Positions 44,265 to 51,798 of a DNA stretch of 64,000 nucleotides are shown here, piece by piece. The notes beneath the pieces are model-generated. The model saw only the letters and a program-made list of their open reading frames with translations, had not been told where the DNA came from and searched no databases. Made by a program: the position numbers and the translations under genes. Within the stretch, counting starts at the first letter, position 1, and each line of letters opens with the position of its first letter. Source of the stretch: Streptomyces blattellae (lineage in GTDB: Bacteria; Actinomycetota; Actinomycetes; Streptomycetales; Streptomycetaceae); assembly GCF_009709555.1 (NCBI RefSeq), contig NZ_WJBG01000213.1, positions 106,817 to 170,816 on the forward strand. The letters run 5' to 3'.

Positions 44265-44289
44265 GGTCGGATCTCTCCTTCGGACTGGT

Positions 44290-44345
44290 GCCGGCGGCAT
44301 GCAACTAAAGAAATGCCGGATATGGGATGTGAAAACATGATGAAT
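44290..44345 (-). promoter_or_regulatory. Likely internal promoter region before the hydroxylase
   Basis: An AT-rich patch, rare in this window, lies between the hairpin at 44355-44376 and the hydroxylase start. Candidate elements on the minus strand are TTTCAC and CATATC, but no pair is convincing enough to name. Confidence 0.4.
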
Positions 44346-44354
44346 TGCACAGAA

Positions 44355-44376
44355 AACGGCATGCCTGGTTGCCGTT
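44355..44376 (-). terminator. Intrinsic terminator after the MFS gene
   Basis: A 7-bp stem AACGGCA/TGCCGTT with an 8-base loop, followed on the minus strand by TTTTCTG. It lies 57 bases after the transporter stop and would separate the upstream transcript from the hydroxylase-hydrazine synthetase-NRPS transcript. Confidence 0.6.
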
Positions 44377-44432
44377 GACGGTGCGGGACAAGATGCCTGG
44401 CGGTGGGGGTGTCGTAGGGGGCGGTCCGGCGA

Positions 44433-45731
44433 TCAGGCCGTCGGTGTCTCAGTCAGGACCGGGGTCTGCTTCCGCCCGTCGGGCGGCAGTGGCGGCTGAG
44501 GCTTGCGCACGGCGGCCAGGCCACAGACAGTGGCAACGAGGGAGCCGAGGGCCACAACGGGCCAGACCAGGCCGCCGCCCAGTTGCAGAAACAGCCAGCT
44601 GCCGATCATCGGACCGACGGCGGTGCCGAGGCCGAACATGAACTGGAAGCTTCCGATGTAGCGGGATCTCAGGTTCTCCGGGCCCGCGCTCGCCGGATAG
44701 GCGAACACCGACGGGCCGCCCAGTATCTCGCCGATGGACCAGACGAGGGTGCCGATGACGACGGCCGCGGGCCCGATCGGCAGGCCGTATACCGCTACCC
44801 CAGCGCCCACCAGGGCGAACCCGAGGCCGACCGTCACCTTCAGTGGCCATGCCTGGGCGAGTTTGGTGACCAGCAGTTCGAAGACGATGACGATGAAGCC
44901 GTTGAGCGATACGGCGAAGGTGTACCAGAAGAGCGCCATGCCGGCGTCCTTCATGTAGAGCGGCAGTGTGGACGTGTACTGCATGTAGACAGCGGCGTGG
45001 CAGAAGGCCGCGATCAGGTACAGCACGAACCGCCGGTCACGGACCACGGCCGCATAGCCGCCACCCGACCGCTTCTCCTCCGCATCCTTCTTGGTCTTCC
45101 CATCCGCGGTACGGGCAGGCAGCGTCGTCCAGGCGAGAACCGCGTAGAGCGTGGCAATCAGCGCCTCGCCCCAGAAGAGCAGGGTGTACTGGTGTCCTCC
45201 GGCGTTGTACAGGGCGTAGCCGAGGAGGGGCGCGGCCGTCGCCCCCACATTGAGCCCGAACCGGTACATCGCGAAGATCATGACCTGCCGGTTCGCGGGA
45301 GTCAGCTCCGCCAGCAGCATCGCCGACGCGGGCCGGAAGAGCTGGGCTCCAAGGCTGACCAGCGCGATGGCCGACAACAGCAACGGCAGGCCGGGCAGAT
45401 AGAGCAGAGCCGCCGTCAGGACGCTGGTGCTGCCCATCGAAACGACCGTGGCGTTGCGGACGCCCATCCGGTCCGCGAGGGTGCCGCCGATCAGCGATCC
45501 GACGACGGCACCGCCACCGTACACGCCGAGAGCAAGGACAGTGCTGCCCGCAGAGTAGCCCCTGGCCGTCAGGAACAGCACCAGGAAGACGTTGAGGAAG
45601 CCGCTGAGGCGGTTGACGAGGACCCCGGCGAGCACGGTCTTCACCGAGAGCGGTGCCTCCCGGAACGTGGCCCATACGGTGGCCGGTCCGTCGGTCACCG
45701 CCTCGCCCTGGGCTACCTGATCAGCTGTCAT
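44433..45731 (-). CDS. MFS exporter
   Basis: A 432-residue major facilitator with about 12 hydrophobic segments and the motif A-like loop GGTLADRMGVRNATV after TM2. A central cytoplasmic loop (KTKKDAEEKR) separates the two halves. It probably exports the cluster product or a toxic hydrazine intermediate. Its start overlaps the ATP-grasp gene end by 11 bases, and an intrinsic terminator follows. Confidence 0.85.
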   Translation of the reverse strand: MTADQVAQGEAVTDGPATVWATFREAPLSVKTVLAGVLVNRLSGFLNVFLVLFLTARGYSAGSTVLALGVYGGGAVVGSLIGGTLADRMGVRNATVVSMGSTSVLTAALLYLPGLPLLLSAIALVSLGAQLFRPASAMLLAELTPANRQVMIFAMYRFGLNVGATAAPLLGYALYNAGGHQYTLLFWGEALIATLYAVLAWTTLPARTADGKTKKDAEEKRSGGGYAAVVRDRRFVLYLIAAFCHAAVYMQYTSTLPLYMKDAGMALFWYTFAVSLNGFIVIVFELLVTKLAQAWPLKVTVGLGFALVGAGVAVYGLPIGPAAVVIGTLVWSIGEILGGPSVFAYPASAGPENLRSRYIGSFQFMFGLGTAVGPMIGSWLFLQLGGGLVWPVVALGSLVATVCGLAAVRKPQPPLPPDGRKQTPVLTETPTA

Positions 45732-47052
45732 GCCCGTCCACCGTCCGTATCGCCACGTTCACCGCAGCGCGCACCTGGGCTTCCAGCTCGTCGAGCTGCC
45801 GGGGGCTGGGGGCGTCGATGAGGAAGGTCACCGCCCGGTCGTCGGAGCTGGCCAGCGGGGAGAGCGTGGCCCCCTTCTCCTTGAGCACCAGAACCGCGCG
45901 CAACGTGGGCGGGGCGTCCGGTCCGCCTGGGACGATCTCGGGCCACATCCCGCCGTCACCGACCCATACAGGCGCCACACCCGGCCAGTCGACGCTGACG
46001 CCCTCCAGGATGCCGGGCTCGTGGTCCAGGTAGACCTGGCGGGCCCAGCGGCGCGGCGCCGGGTAGGCGGCGGGCTCGCCCAGCGCGATCCGGATGATTT
46101 CGGGCTCCAAGGGGGCCCCGGTTGCGAGTTGATAGAGCGCGAGCAGGCCGTCGCCCGGGGTGCGGGCCGCGATCTCCATCAGATACGGCTGGCCATCGGC
46201 GCCCGTGCGCCATTCCGCGTGGGCGATGCCGTCGCGGAATTCCAGGGCCTCCAGCAGCCGCTGGTTGGCCGTCAGAAGCGTCTCATCGGCCCCCGTGTGG
46301 GAGTTGGGCACCGAGTGGGAGAGCTCTACGAAGGTGCGGGCGGCAGATTCAGTGGTCTCCTTGCGGGTGACGGACGCGAAGATGACTGTGCCGTCCTGCA
46401 CAAGACTTTCGACCGAGTACTCCTGGCCTTCGGTCTTCTGCTCGACCAGAACGGTCTCGTACTCGGGGTACTCCGCGAGTAGCTCCCGCAGTTCGGAGGC
46501 GTCGGCCACGGTCGCCACGCCTGAACTGGAGTGCCGGGTCGCGGGCTTGGCCACCGCCGGATACCGCAGCGAGCCGAGGTCGACGTCCTCGCGCTCGCCG
46601 GGCGGGATCACCAGGGAGGCGGGGCTGAACTCATCCAGGTACCAGCGCTGGAGATACTTGCTACGGCACACGCGTGTCGCGCGCAGACCGGGGCCACGGA
46701 GGCCGAGGGCGTCACCGAGCAGCCCGGTCGGCTCCACCAGCGTCTCGCCGACCGCGTACGCGCCGACGATCGAGTATCTGTGCCGCCAGGTGCGGGAGCG
46801 GGCGATGACGCCGGGGACGAACGAGCCCTCCTGGTCGAGCGAGCCGTCGACAAAGGCGATGTCGTCGATGAGCGACGCTGGGTGCTCCGGGTCCTTCATG
46901 CACTGCTGGGCATGCCTGCGATAGTTCTCAGGCGTGATGAGCAGGACTTTCAGGCCTCGATCGGATATCTCGTGCAGGTAGCGCGGGTTGCGGCAGACAA
47001 CCCAGAACGCGCCGGTGAGGACGACGGCCTCGGGTCGTACGGTGGCAGTCAT
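45721..47052 (-). CDS. ATP-grasp ligase
   Basis: A 443-residue ATP-grasp enzyme, expected to form an amide or peptide bond through an acyl phosphate. Motifs are YPAVAKPATRHSSSGVA (ATP-binding loop), VLVEQKTEGQEYSVESL and AHAEWRTGADGQPYLMEIAA with the metal-binding acidic residues. It could attach an amino acid to the thiazoline or hydrazine product, complementing the single-module NRPS. It overlaps the preceding saccharopine dehydrogenase homologue by ATGA. Confidence 0.82.
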   Translation of the reverse strand: MTATVRPEAVVLTGAFWVVCRNPRYLHEISDRGLKVLLITPENYRRHAQQCMKDPEHPASLIDDIAFVDGSLDQEGSFVPGVIARSRTWRHRYSIVGAYAVGETLVEPTGLLGDALGLRGPGLRATRVCRSKYLQRWYLDEFSPASLVIPPGEREDVDLGSLRYPAVAKPATRHSSSGVATVADASELRELLAEYPEYETVLVEQKTEGQEYSVESLVQDGTVIFASVTRKETTESAARTFVELSHSVPNSHTGADETLLTANQRLLEALEFRDGIAHAEWRTGADGQPYLMEIAARTPGDGLLALYQLATGAPLEPEIIRIALGEPAAYPAPRRWARQVYLDHEPGILEGVSVDWPGVAPVWVGDGGMWPEIVPGGPDAPPTLRAVLVLKEKGATLSPLASSDDRAVTFLIDAPSPRQLDELEAQVRAAVNVAIRTVDGHDS

Positions 47053-48254
47053 GCCTTCTCTCCTCGGGGGGCAGGGACGCTGTCGACGAATGTGCTGTGC
47101 AGCCCGGCCGCGTCCAGGAGTTCCATCCAGCGGGCGGTCTCGTCAGCGGACTCCGCGGCGCGGTTCAAGCCGGCGGGCAGCGCCCCGGCCAACATCCGCG
47201 TGATGCCGGTGACGAGCGGCAGAGACACACAGCGGGCCATGGCGCTCTCGGTCTCGTCGCCGGTCAGGTCCAGCAGGTAGGACCCTTGCCAGCGCGCGCC
47301 GCCGGTGGCACGGACGTCGAGCGCGACGGACAGCACGACGCGGTCGCGGTCGGCGTCGGTGGTGGGGTAGCGGGCGGCCAGGTCCTTGGCCAGGGAACGG
47401 ATCTCCTCCTGGTCACCCGTGCTCACAGTGGTGAAGACATCGCTCCAGGCCTTCCGCCAGCCCTCGTTGCGCAGGGTGCCGCGGACGAATGTGCGCAGTC
47501 GCCAGCCCTCCGGGACACCGTACTGCGCCACGAACGGCAGGCTGTCGCGATTGGGATAGACCTCGAAGACCTCGCCACCGAGGCGGTGCGTGCGGGAGGC
47601 CTCCCAAGGACGGGCCACTGGGCGCTCCACGCCCTCGTCGATGGTGCGGGCCGGGGAACCGAGGGCGGCCAGGACACCGTAGGGCGCCCAGCTGAAGCGG
47701 TAGCGGAAGTCATTGGGAACGGCGGGAATGCCACCGCAGTAGGAGGTGAAGTCGACTGATTCGGCCGTGTCGCCGACCGCCGCGCGGGCGCGTTCGACGA
47801 GCCGGTGGGCCATCAGGTGGTCGATGCCCGGATCGAGTCCGGCCTCGGCGAGCACCACGACGCCCGCGTCCGCCGCGGCCGCGGCCTGTTCGGCGAGGGC
47901 GTCGGAGACGTAGCTGGTGCAGGCGAAGTGGGCCCGGCGGTCGAGTGCCAGGCGCAGTAGGCGAAGGTGTTCGGCGGCGGGCAGCATGGAGACGACCACG
48001 TCGCCGGCGCCGACCGCGTCTTGGAGGGCGTCGTCCGAGAGCGCGCGGACCTCGGCGCGGCCGGCCAGGCCGAGTGCGGTCAGACGGTCGGCGGCGCGTT
48101 CGGCGGTGCGGTCCCACAGCACCACGCGCTCAGCCCGGTCGCACAACAGGCCGAGGCCGGACGAGCCGGTGGACAGGCCGGTGCCGATCCAGTGGACAGT
48201 GCCGCTTGTGGGGGCGGGCGCAGCCGCCTCGGTGGTGTTTCGACTAACGGGCAT
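47049..48254 (-). CDS. Saccharopine dehydrogenase homologue (LYS9-like)
   Basis: A 401-residue protein of the saccharopine dehydrogenase/reductase family: HWIGTGLSTGSSGLGLL for nucleotide binding, then ADVVVSMLP-like VVVSMLPAAEHLRLL, AEAGLDPGIDHLMA and SYCGGIPAVPNDFRYRFSWA, the family's hallmark block. The glutamate-forming or reductase type makes saccharopine from aminoadipate semialdehyde and glutamate. Here it is paired with a lysine-forming type, suggesting conversion of the semialdehyde released by the DAO enzyme back to lysine, or action on a saccharopine-like hydrazine. Confidence 0.82.
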   Translation of the reverse strand: MPVSRNTTEAAAPAPTSGTVHWIGTGLSTGSSGLGLLCDRAERVVLWDRTAERAADRLTALGLAGRAEVRALSDDALQDAVGAGDVVVSMLPAAEHLRLLRLALDRRAHFACTSYVSDALAEQAAAAADAGVVVLAEAGLDPGIDHLMAHRLVERARAAVGDTAESVDFTSYCGGIPAVPNDFRYRFSWAPYGVLAALGSPARTIDEGVERPVARPWEASRTHRLGGEVFEVYPNRDSLPFVAQYGVPEGWRLRTFVRGTLRNEGWRKAWSDVFTTVSTGDQEEIRSLAKDLAARYPTTDADRDRVVLSVALDVRATGGARWQGSYLLDLTGDETESAMARCVSLPLVTGITRMLAGALPAGLNRAAESADETARWMELLDAAGLHSTFVDSVPAPRGEKA

Positions 48255-49308
48255 GGGTGCTTCCTTTGAGGACGGTGGTGGCGGCGGTCCCGAAGGCCAG
48301 CAGCGCGCGCTCCCAGGCCGTGTCGGCGTCGTTCAGTCGCAGCAGCTGGGGGTACAACTCGGCTGAAAAAGCACGGCTGGACTCGACGGGCAGCAGCGAG
48401 GGCAGGTTGTCGATGGCGATGAGGTCGGCCGGCCGATCGCCCTCGCGCAACCGCCGGACCGGGTGCTCCCAGTCGGTGATCTCGTCGTAGACCGGCAGGA
48501 CGTTGCACTCGGAGGTGACGTCGCAGGTGACATCCGCGATGAGGGAGAGGCGCCGCCCGGGGGCGTCGAGGTCCTCGGAGGTGAGAAAGGGCGGTACGGG
48601 CCGTGTGGTGAGCACGGTGTTGACAAGGATGTCGTGATCGAGCAGTGCCGTCCGGTCCAGGGCGCGGGTCTCAGCCATGTCCCAGCGGGTGGGGGTGATG
48701 CCCGCCGTCTCCAGGGCGTCGCAGGCGCCGCGGCCGCTGCGGCCGAGCGCACCGATCACCAGGGCCCTCTCGTCCGCCGGTGGTTCCCCGGCGGCAAGCC
48801 GACCGTCCAGTGCGGACCGGTCCAGCGGGTGCAGCGGGGCCCGGAGCAGGCCGCGGTGGTGGAGCACGGCCAGGGCCGCGCCGACGTAGCCGGCCCAGTA
48901 GCCGAAGGCGGCCACACGCCGGCCGTCGTCGTCCGTCAGGTATTCGAGGTCCAGCAGGGCTCCGCCGCCGGACGTGAACCGGCCGAGCAGCTCCCGGGCG
49001 CCGGTCTGGCCCTTGTAGGCGTGGCCGAAGTAGATGTGACGGTGCACCAGGTGGTTGGGCGCGTCCGGCAGTTCCTTCAGGCCCAGGACGTAGTGGTCCC
49101 GAGGGGCTTCGGTCCAGCTGCCGGCCGGGGCGGTACGGCAGCCGGCGGCGACGTAGTCCGCGAGGGGGAAGGAGCACTGCGGCGCCTCCTCGACGGTGAT
49201 CTCGACACCCTCGGCGACGAGCCGCGCGGCGTCCTCGGGGACGAGCGGCGCCCGGCGCTCACTGTTACGGGACTCGTGCCGCATCCACAGGCGTGGCCTG
49301 TCCGACAT
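48244..49308 (-). CDS. Saccharopine dehydrogenase homologue (LYS1-like, lysine-forming)
   Basis: A 354-residue protein related to NAD+ saccharopine dehydrogenase (lysine-forming) and alanine dehydrogenase/transhydrogenase N-terminal domains: LWMRHESRNSERRAPLVPED, YIYFGHAYKGQTGA-type IYFGHAYKGQTG, LLDLEYLTDDDGRRVAAFGY, ALVIGALGRSGRGA and SLIADVTCDVTSECN. The reaction would be saccharopine to lysine plus 2-oxoglutarate. It overlaps the LYS9-like gene by 11 bases, so the pair is expressed together. Confidence 0.85.
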   Translation of the reverse strand: MSDRPRLWMRHESRNSERRAPLVPEDAARLVAEGVEITVEEAPQCSFPLADYVAAGCRTAPAGSWTEAPRDHYVLGLKELPDAPNHLVHRHIYFGHAYKGQTGARELLGRFTSGGGALLDLEYLTDDDGRRVAAFGYWAGYVGAALAVLHHRGLLRAPLHPLDRSALDGRLAAGEPPADERALVIGALGRSGRGACDALETAGITPTRWDMAETRALDRTALLDHDILVNTVLTTRPVPPFLTSEDLDAPGRRLSLIADVTCDVTSECNVLPVYDEITDWEHPVRRLREGDRPADLIAIDNLPSLLPVESSRAFSAELYPQLLRLNDADTAWERALLAFGTAATTVLKGSTHAR

Positions 49309-49360
49309 CAGATTCGCACTCTCTCTTCGACGGATAGCTGTGGGTGGGTCGTATGAACGG

Positions 49361-50494
49361 CTAGAGCACGGGGATGCGGGCGTTGGCCAGCGGTCGGTAC
49401 GTCACCTGGCCCGGCAGCTCCGCCGGGTCGAAGCCCGCCGCGAGCAGTTCACGGACGACCGCGACCGCCACGGTGACGGCCAGAGTCTCCCCCGGGCAGC
49501 GGTGGGCCCCAGCGCCGAAGGTGAAGACCGAGGGGTCCTGGCGGCCGGGCCGGAAGGTATGCGGATCGGGGTTGGCGGCCGGGTCACGGTTGGCGGCGGC
49601 GAGGACCACCAGCACCTGCTCGCCCGGAGCGATCTCGCCCCCGTCGTGGCGGAACGGCTCGGCGGCGAAGCGGCGGGTGTTCTGGATCGGCGCGTCGTGG
49701 CGTACGACCTCACGGACGAGCGCCTCGGCGTCGGCGGGGCCGGAGGGCGTGCGCGCACCGCGAGCCAGCGCCACCAGGGTGTTGCCGATCAGCCCGGCCG
49801 TGGCGTCGTAGGTCTGGGACAGGAAGCCCACCGCATTGGCCAGCAGCGGAGCGGTGCGGGACCAGGAGGCGCGCCGCGCGGCCCGTACGAGTTCGGCAAG
49901 CAGGTCGGTGCCGTCCTCCCCCCGCTCCAGGCCGGGACCCAGCAGTTCCTGGAGCCGGCCGGCCGCGAGCGCCGCGGCCTTCTGCTGCTCGGGGGTGGCG
50001 GAGGCGGGGATGCACCGGACGAAGTCGCCGATGAGCCGGCCGGCCTCGGCGTCCGCTCCCCGGTCGAGCCCGCAGAGCGCCGCCACGACCCGGGCGGGCA
50101 CGCCGAACATCAGCTCCTCGAAGGACGGCCGCCCACCCGTCGCGAGAACGTCACGGGTCCGTTCGGCGACCAGGCCGGCGGCGCGCACCGTGTCGACGCA
50201 CCCCAGAGCGTCGACGACCACAGCCTTCAGGCGGTGCTGCGGTCCGCCGTCGGTCATCCGCACCAGGTCGCCGAAGACGTCGCCGGCGGGGGTCCCGGCG
50301 ATTCCGGCGGGCACCGGCTCGGCGGGCGGACGCACCCGCAGGGCGGTGGCGGTCAGTACGGCTCGTACCGCCGCGGCGTCGCACGCCACCCAGGCGCCCA
50401 CGGCCTCGTCGAATGCCAGCGGACGCTCGGCCACCAGCGTCGCGTAGTAGGGGTACGGGTCCGGCTGCCGGACCGCTTCGATCGGGGTGGTCAC
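49361..50494 (-). CDS. Cytochrome P450
   Basis: A 377-residue P450. The haem-binding loop FTFGAGAHRCPGETLA has Cys333, and the ExxR motif is EVVR (262-265). The oxygen-binding I-helix reads LSQTYDATAG (225-234), lacking the usual AGxxT glycine though an acid and a threonine (D230, T232) remain. This might alter oxygen activation, as in P450s with unusual chemistry. The GTG at 50494 has AAGGAG at 8 bases; the frame opens further upstream. The substrate is unknown. Confidence 0.88.
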   Translation of the reverse strand: MTTPIEAVRQPDPYPYYATLVAERPLAFDEAVGAWVACDAAAVRAVLTATALRVRPPAEPVPAGIAGTPAGDVFGDLVRMTDGGPQHRLKAVVVDALGCVDTVRAAGLVAERTRDVLATGGRPSFEELMFGVPARVVAALCGLDRGADAEAGRLIGDFVRCIPASATPEQQKAAALAAGRLQELLGPGLERGEDGTDLLAELVRAARRASWSRTAPLLANAVGFLSQTYDATAGLIGNTLVALARGARTPSGPADAEALVREVVRHDAPIQNTRRFAAEPFRHDGGEIAPGEQVLVVLAAANRDPAANPDPHTFRPGRQDPSVFTFGAGAHRCPGETLAVTVAVAVVRELLAAGFDPAELPGQVTYRPLANARIPVL

Positions 50495-50534
50495 CCGGGA
50501 ACTCCTTGTTGACGGAATGGGGGAACTGGGGTGG

Positions 50535-51743
50535 TCAGAGGTCGCGGGCGGCACGGTCGGCACGACGGGTGTCGAGGGTTCCCGCGATGGTCAGCCGCAT
50601 GATTTCCGAGGTGCCCTCATAGATCCGCAGCGAGCGGATCTGCCGGTACAGGCGCTCCGTGACGCTGTCCTTGACGACGCCCGACGCGCCAAGCAGTTGC
50701 ACCGCGGTGTCGACGATGCGCTGGGCCTCCTCGGTGGCGTGGAGCTTGGCGATGCTGGAGTGGCGGGCGAAGCGGTGGCTGCCGCGGTCGGCCTCCCAGG
50801 CGGCGCGGGCCACCAGCAGGGCAGCCGCGTTCAGCTGGACGTCCATGTCGGCCAGGGACGCCTTCGTCAGTTGGTGGTCGATGAGCAGGGACCCGCCGAC
50901 CTGTCGGGTGCGGGCGCGCGCCAGAGCGGTGTCGGCGGCACGGCGAGCGAAACCGAGCGCCGCCGCGCCCACGGTCATCCGGAAGCGTTCGAGCAGGTCC
51001 ATGGCGATGACGAAGCCCCTCCCGGGCTTGCCCAGCACGGCCTCTCGTGGCACCCGGCAGTCCTCGAAGGCGAGGTGGGCGAACGAGCGGGGGGCGACCG
51101 GGGCCGGCCGGCCACTGATCCGTAAACCGGGGGTGTCGGCGGGGACCAGGAAGGCCGTCAGCCCCAGCGGGCCGGGGCCTTCGCCGGTTCGGGCTATGAC
51201 GACGTACAAGTCGGCGATGGTGCCGTTGGCGATCCACGCCTTGTGCCCGTTGAGGACGTAGCCACCGTCGTCGGTGCGCTCGGCGGCGAGACCGACGGCG
51301 GCTACGTCGGAGCCCGCCTGTTCCTCCGAGACCGCGAAGGCGCCGACGAGCGAGCCCTGCGCCATGCGCGGCAGGTAGCGGAGCTTCTGGTCTTGACTTC
51401 CGAAGCGCATCAAGGGGGTCGCGGCCAGTGCCTGGATCGAGAAGGCGAAGTCGGCCAGGTCCTCGGCGTACGCGAGCGCCTCGCGCATGAGGCAGAGGGT
51501 GCGGTGGTCACCCGGTCGCTCCTCAGGATCGGAGCCGGGGTCCAGGAAGGCGAGCCAGCCGTCCTCCCCCAGCCGCCGTACGAGGCGCAGGCCGGCCTTG
51601 TCCGGGTCCTCCGCTCGGACTTCGTCCCACAGTGCGGTGCGGTCGTCGCACCAGGTGCCGATGGCGTCGGCGAGGCGACGGTGCCGGTCGTCGTAGAGGG
51701 GAAGGTTGAGGATTTCCGGGTCGAAGCTCGTGGTCGGGTCCAA
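50535..51743 (-). CDS. Acyl-CoA dehydrogenase-family enzyme
   Basis: A 402-residue FAD dehydrogenase: GAFAVSEEQAGSDVAAV and LNGHKAWIANGTIADLYVV (FAD and substrate region), ending in RIYEGTSEIMRLTIAG, where the glutamate of YEG is the usual catalytic base. In azaserine-type pathways such enzymes can oxidise carrier-bound hydrazinoacetate to the hydrazone, which would suit the ligase and ACP here; desaturation of a thiazoline is another option. The start is TTG with GGAGA at 8 bases. Confidence 0.87.
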   Translation of the reverse strand: MDPTTSFDPEILNLPLYDDRHRRLADAIGTWCDDRTALWDEVRAEDPDKAGLRLVRRLGEDGWLAFLDPGSDPEERPGDHRTLCLMREALAYAEDLADFAFSIQALAATPLMRFGSQDQKLRYLPRMAQGSLVGAFAVSEEQAGSDVAAVGLAAERTDDGGYVLNGHKAWIANGTIADLYVVIARTGEGPGPLGLTAFLVPADTPGLRISGRPAPVAPRSFAHLAFEDCRVPREAVLGKPGRGFVIAMDLLERFRMTVGAAALGFARRAADTALARARTRQVGGSLLIDHQLTKASLADMDVQLNAAALLVARAAWEADRGSHRFARHSSIAKLHATEEAQRIVDTAVQLLGASGVVKDSVTERLYRQIRSLRIYEGTSEIMRLTIAGTLDTRRADRAARDL

Positions 51744-51798
51744 GGTGATTCTCCGTGTTGGAAAGAGGGGTGGAGGGGCGGTGGTTGTGCACGGAGGA

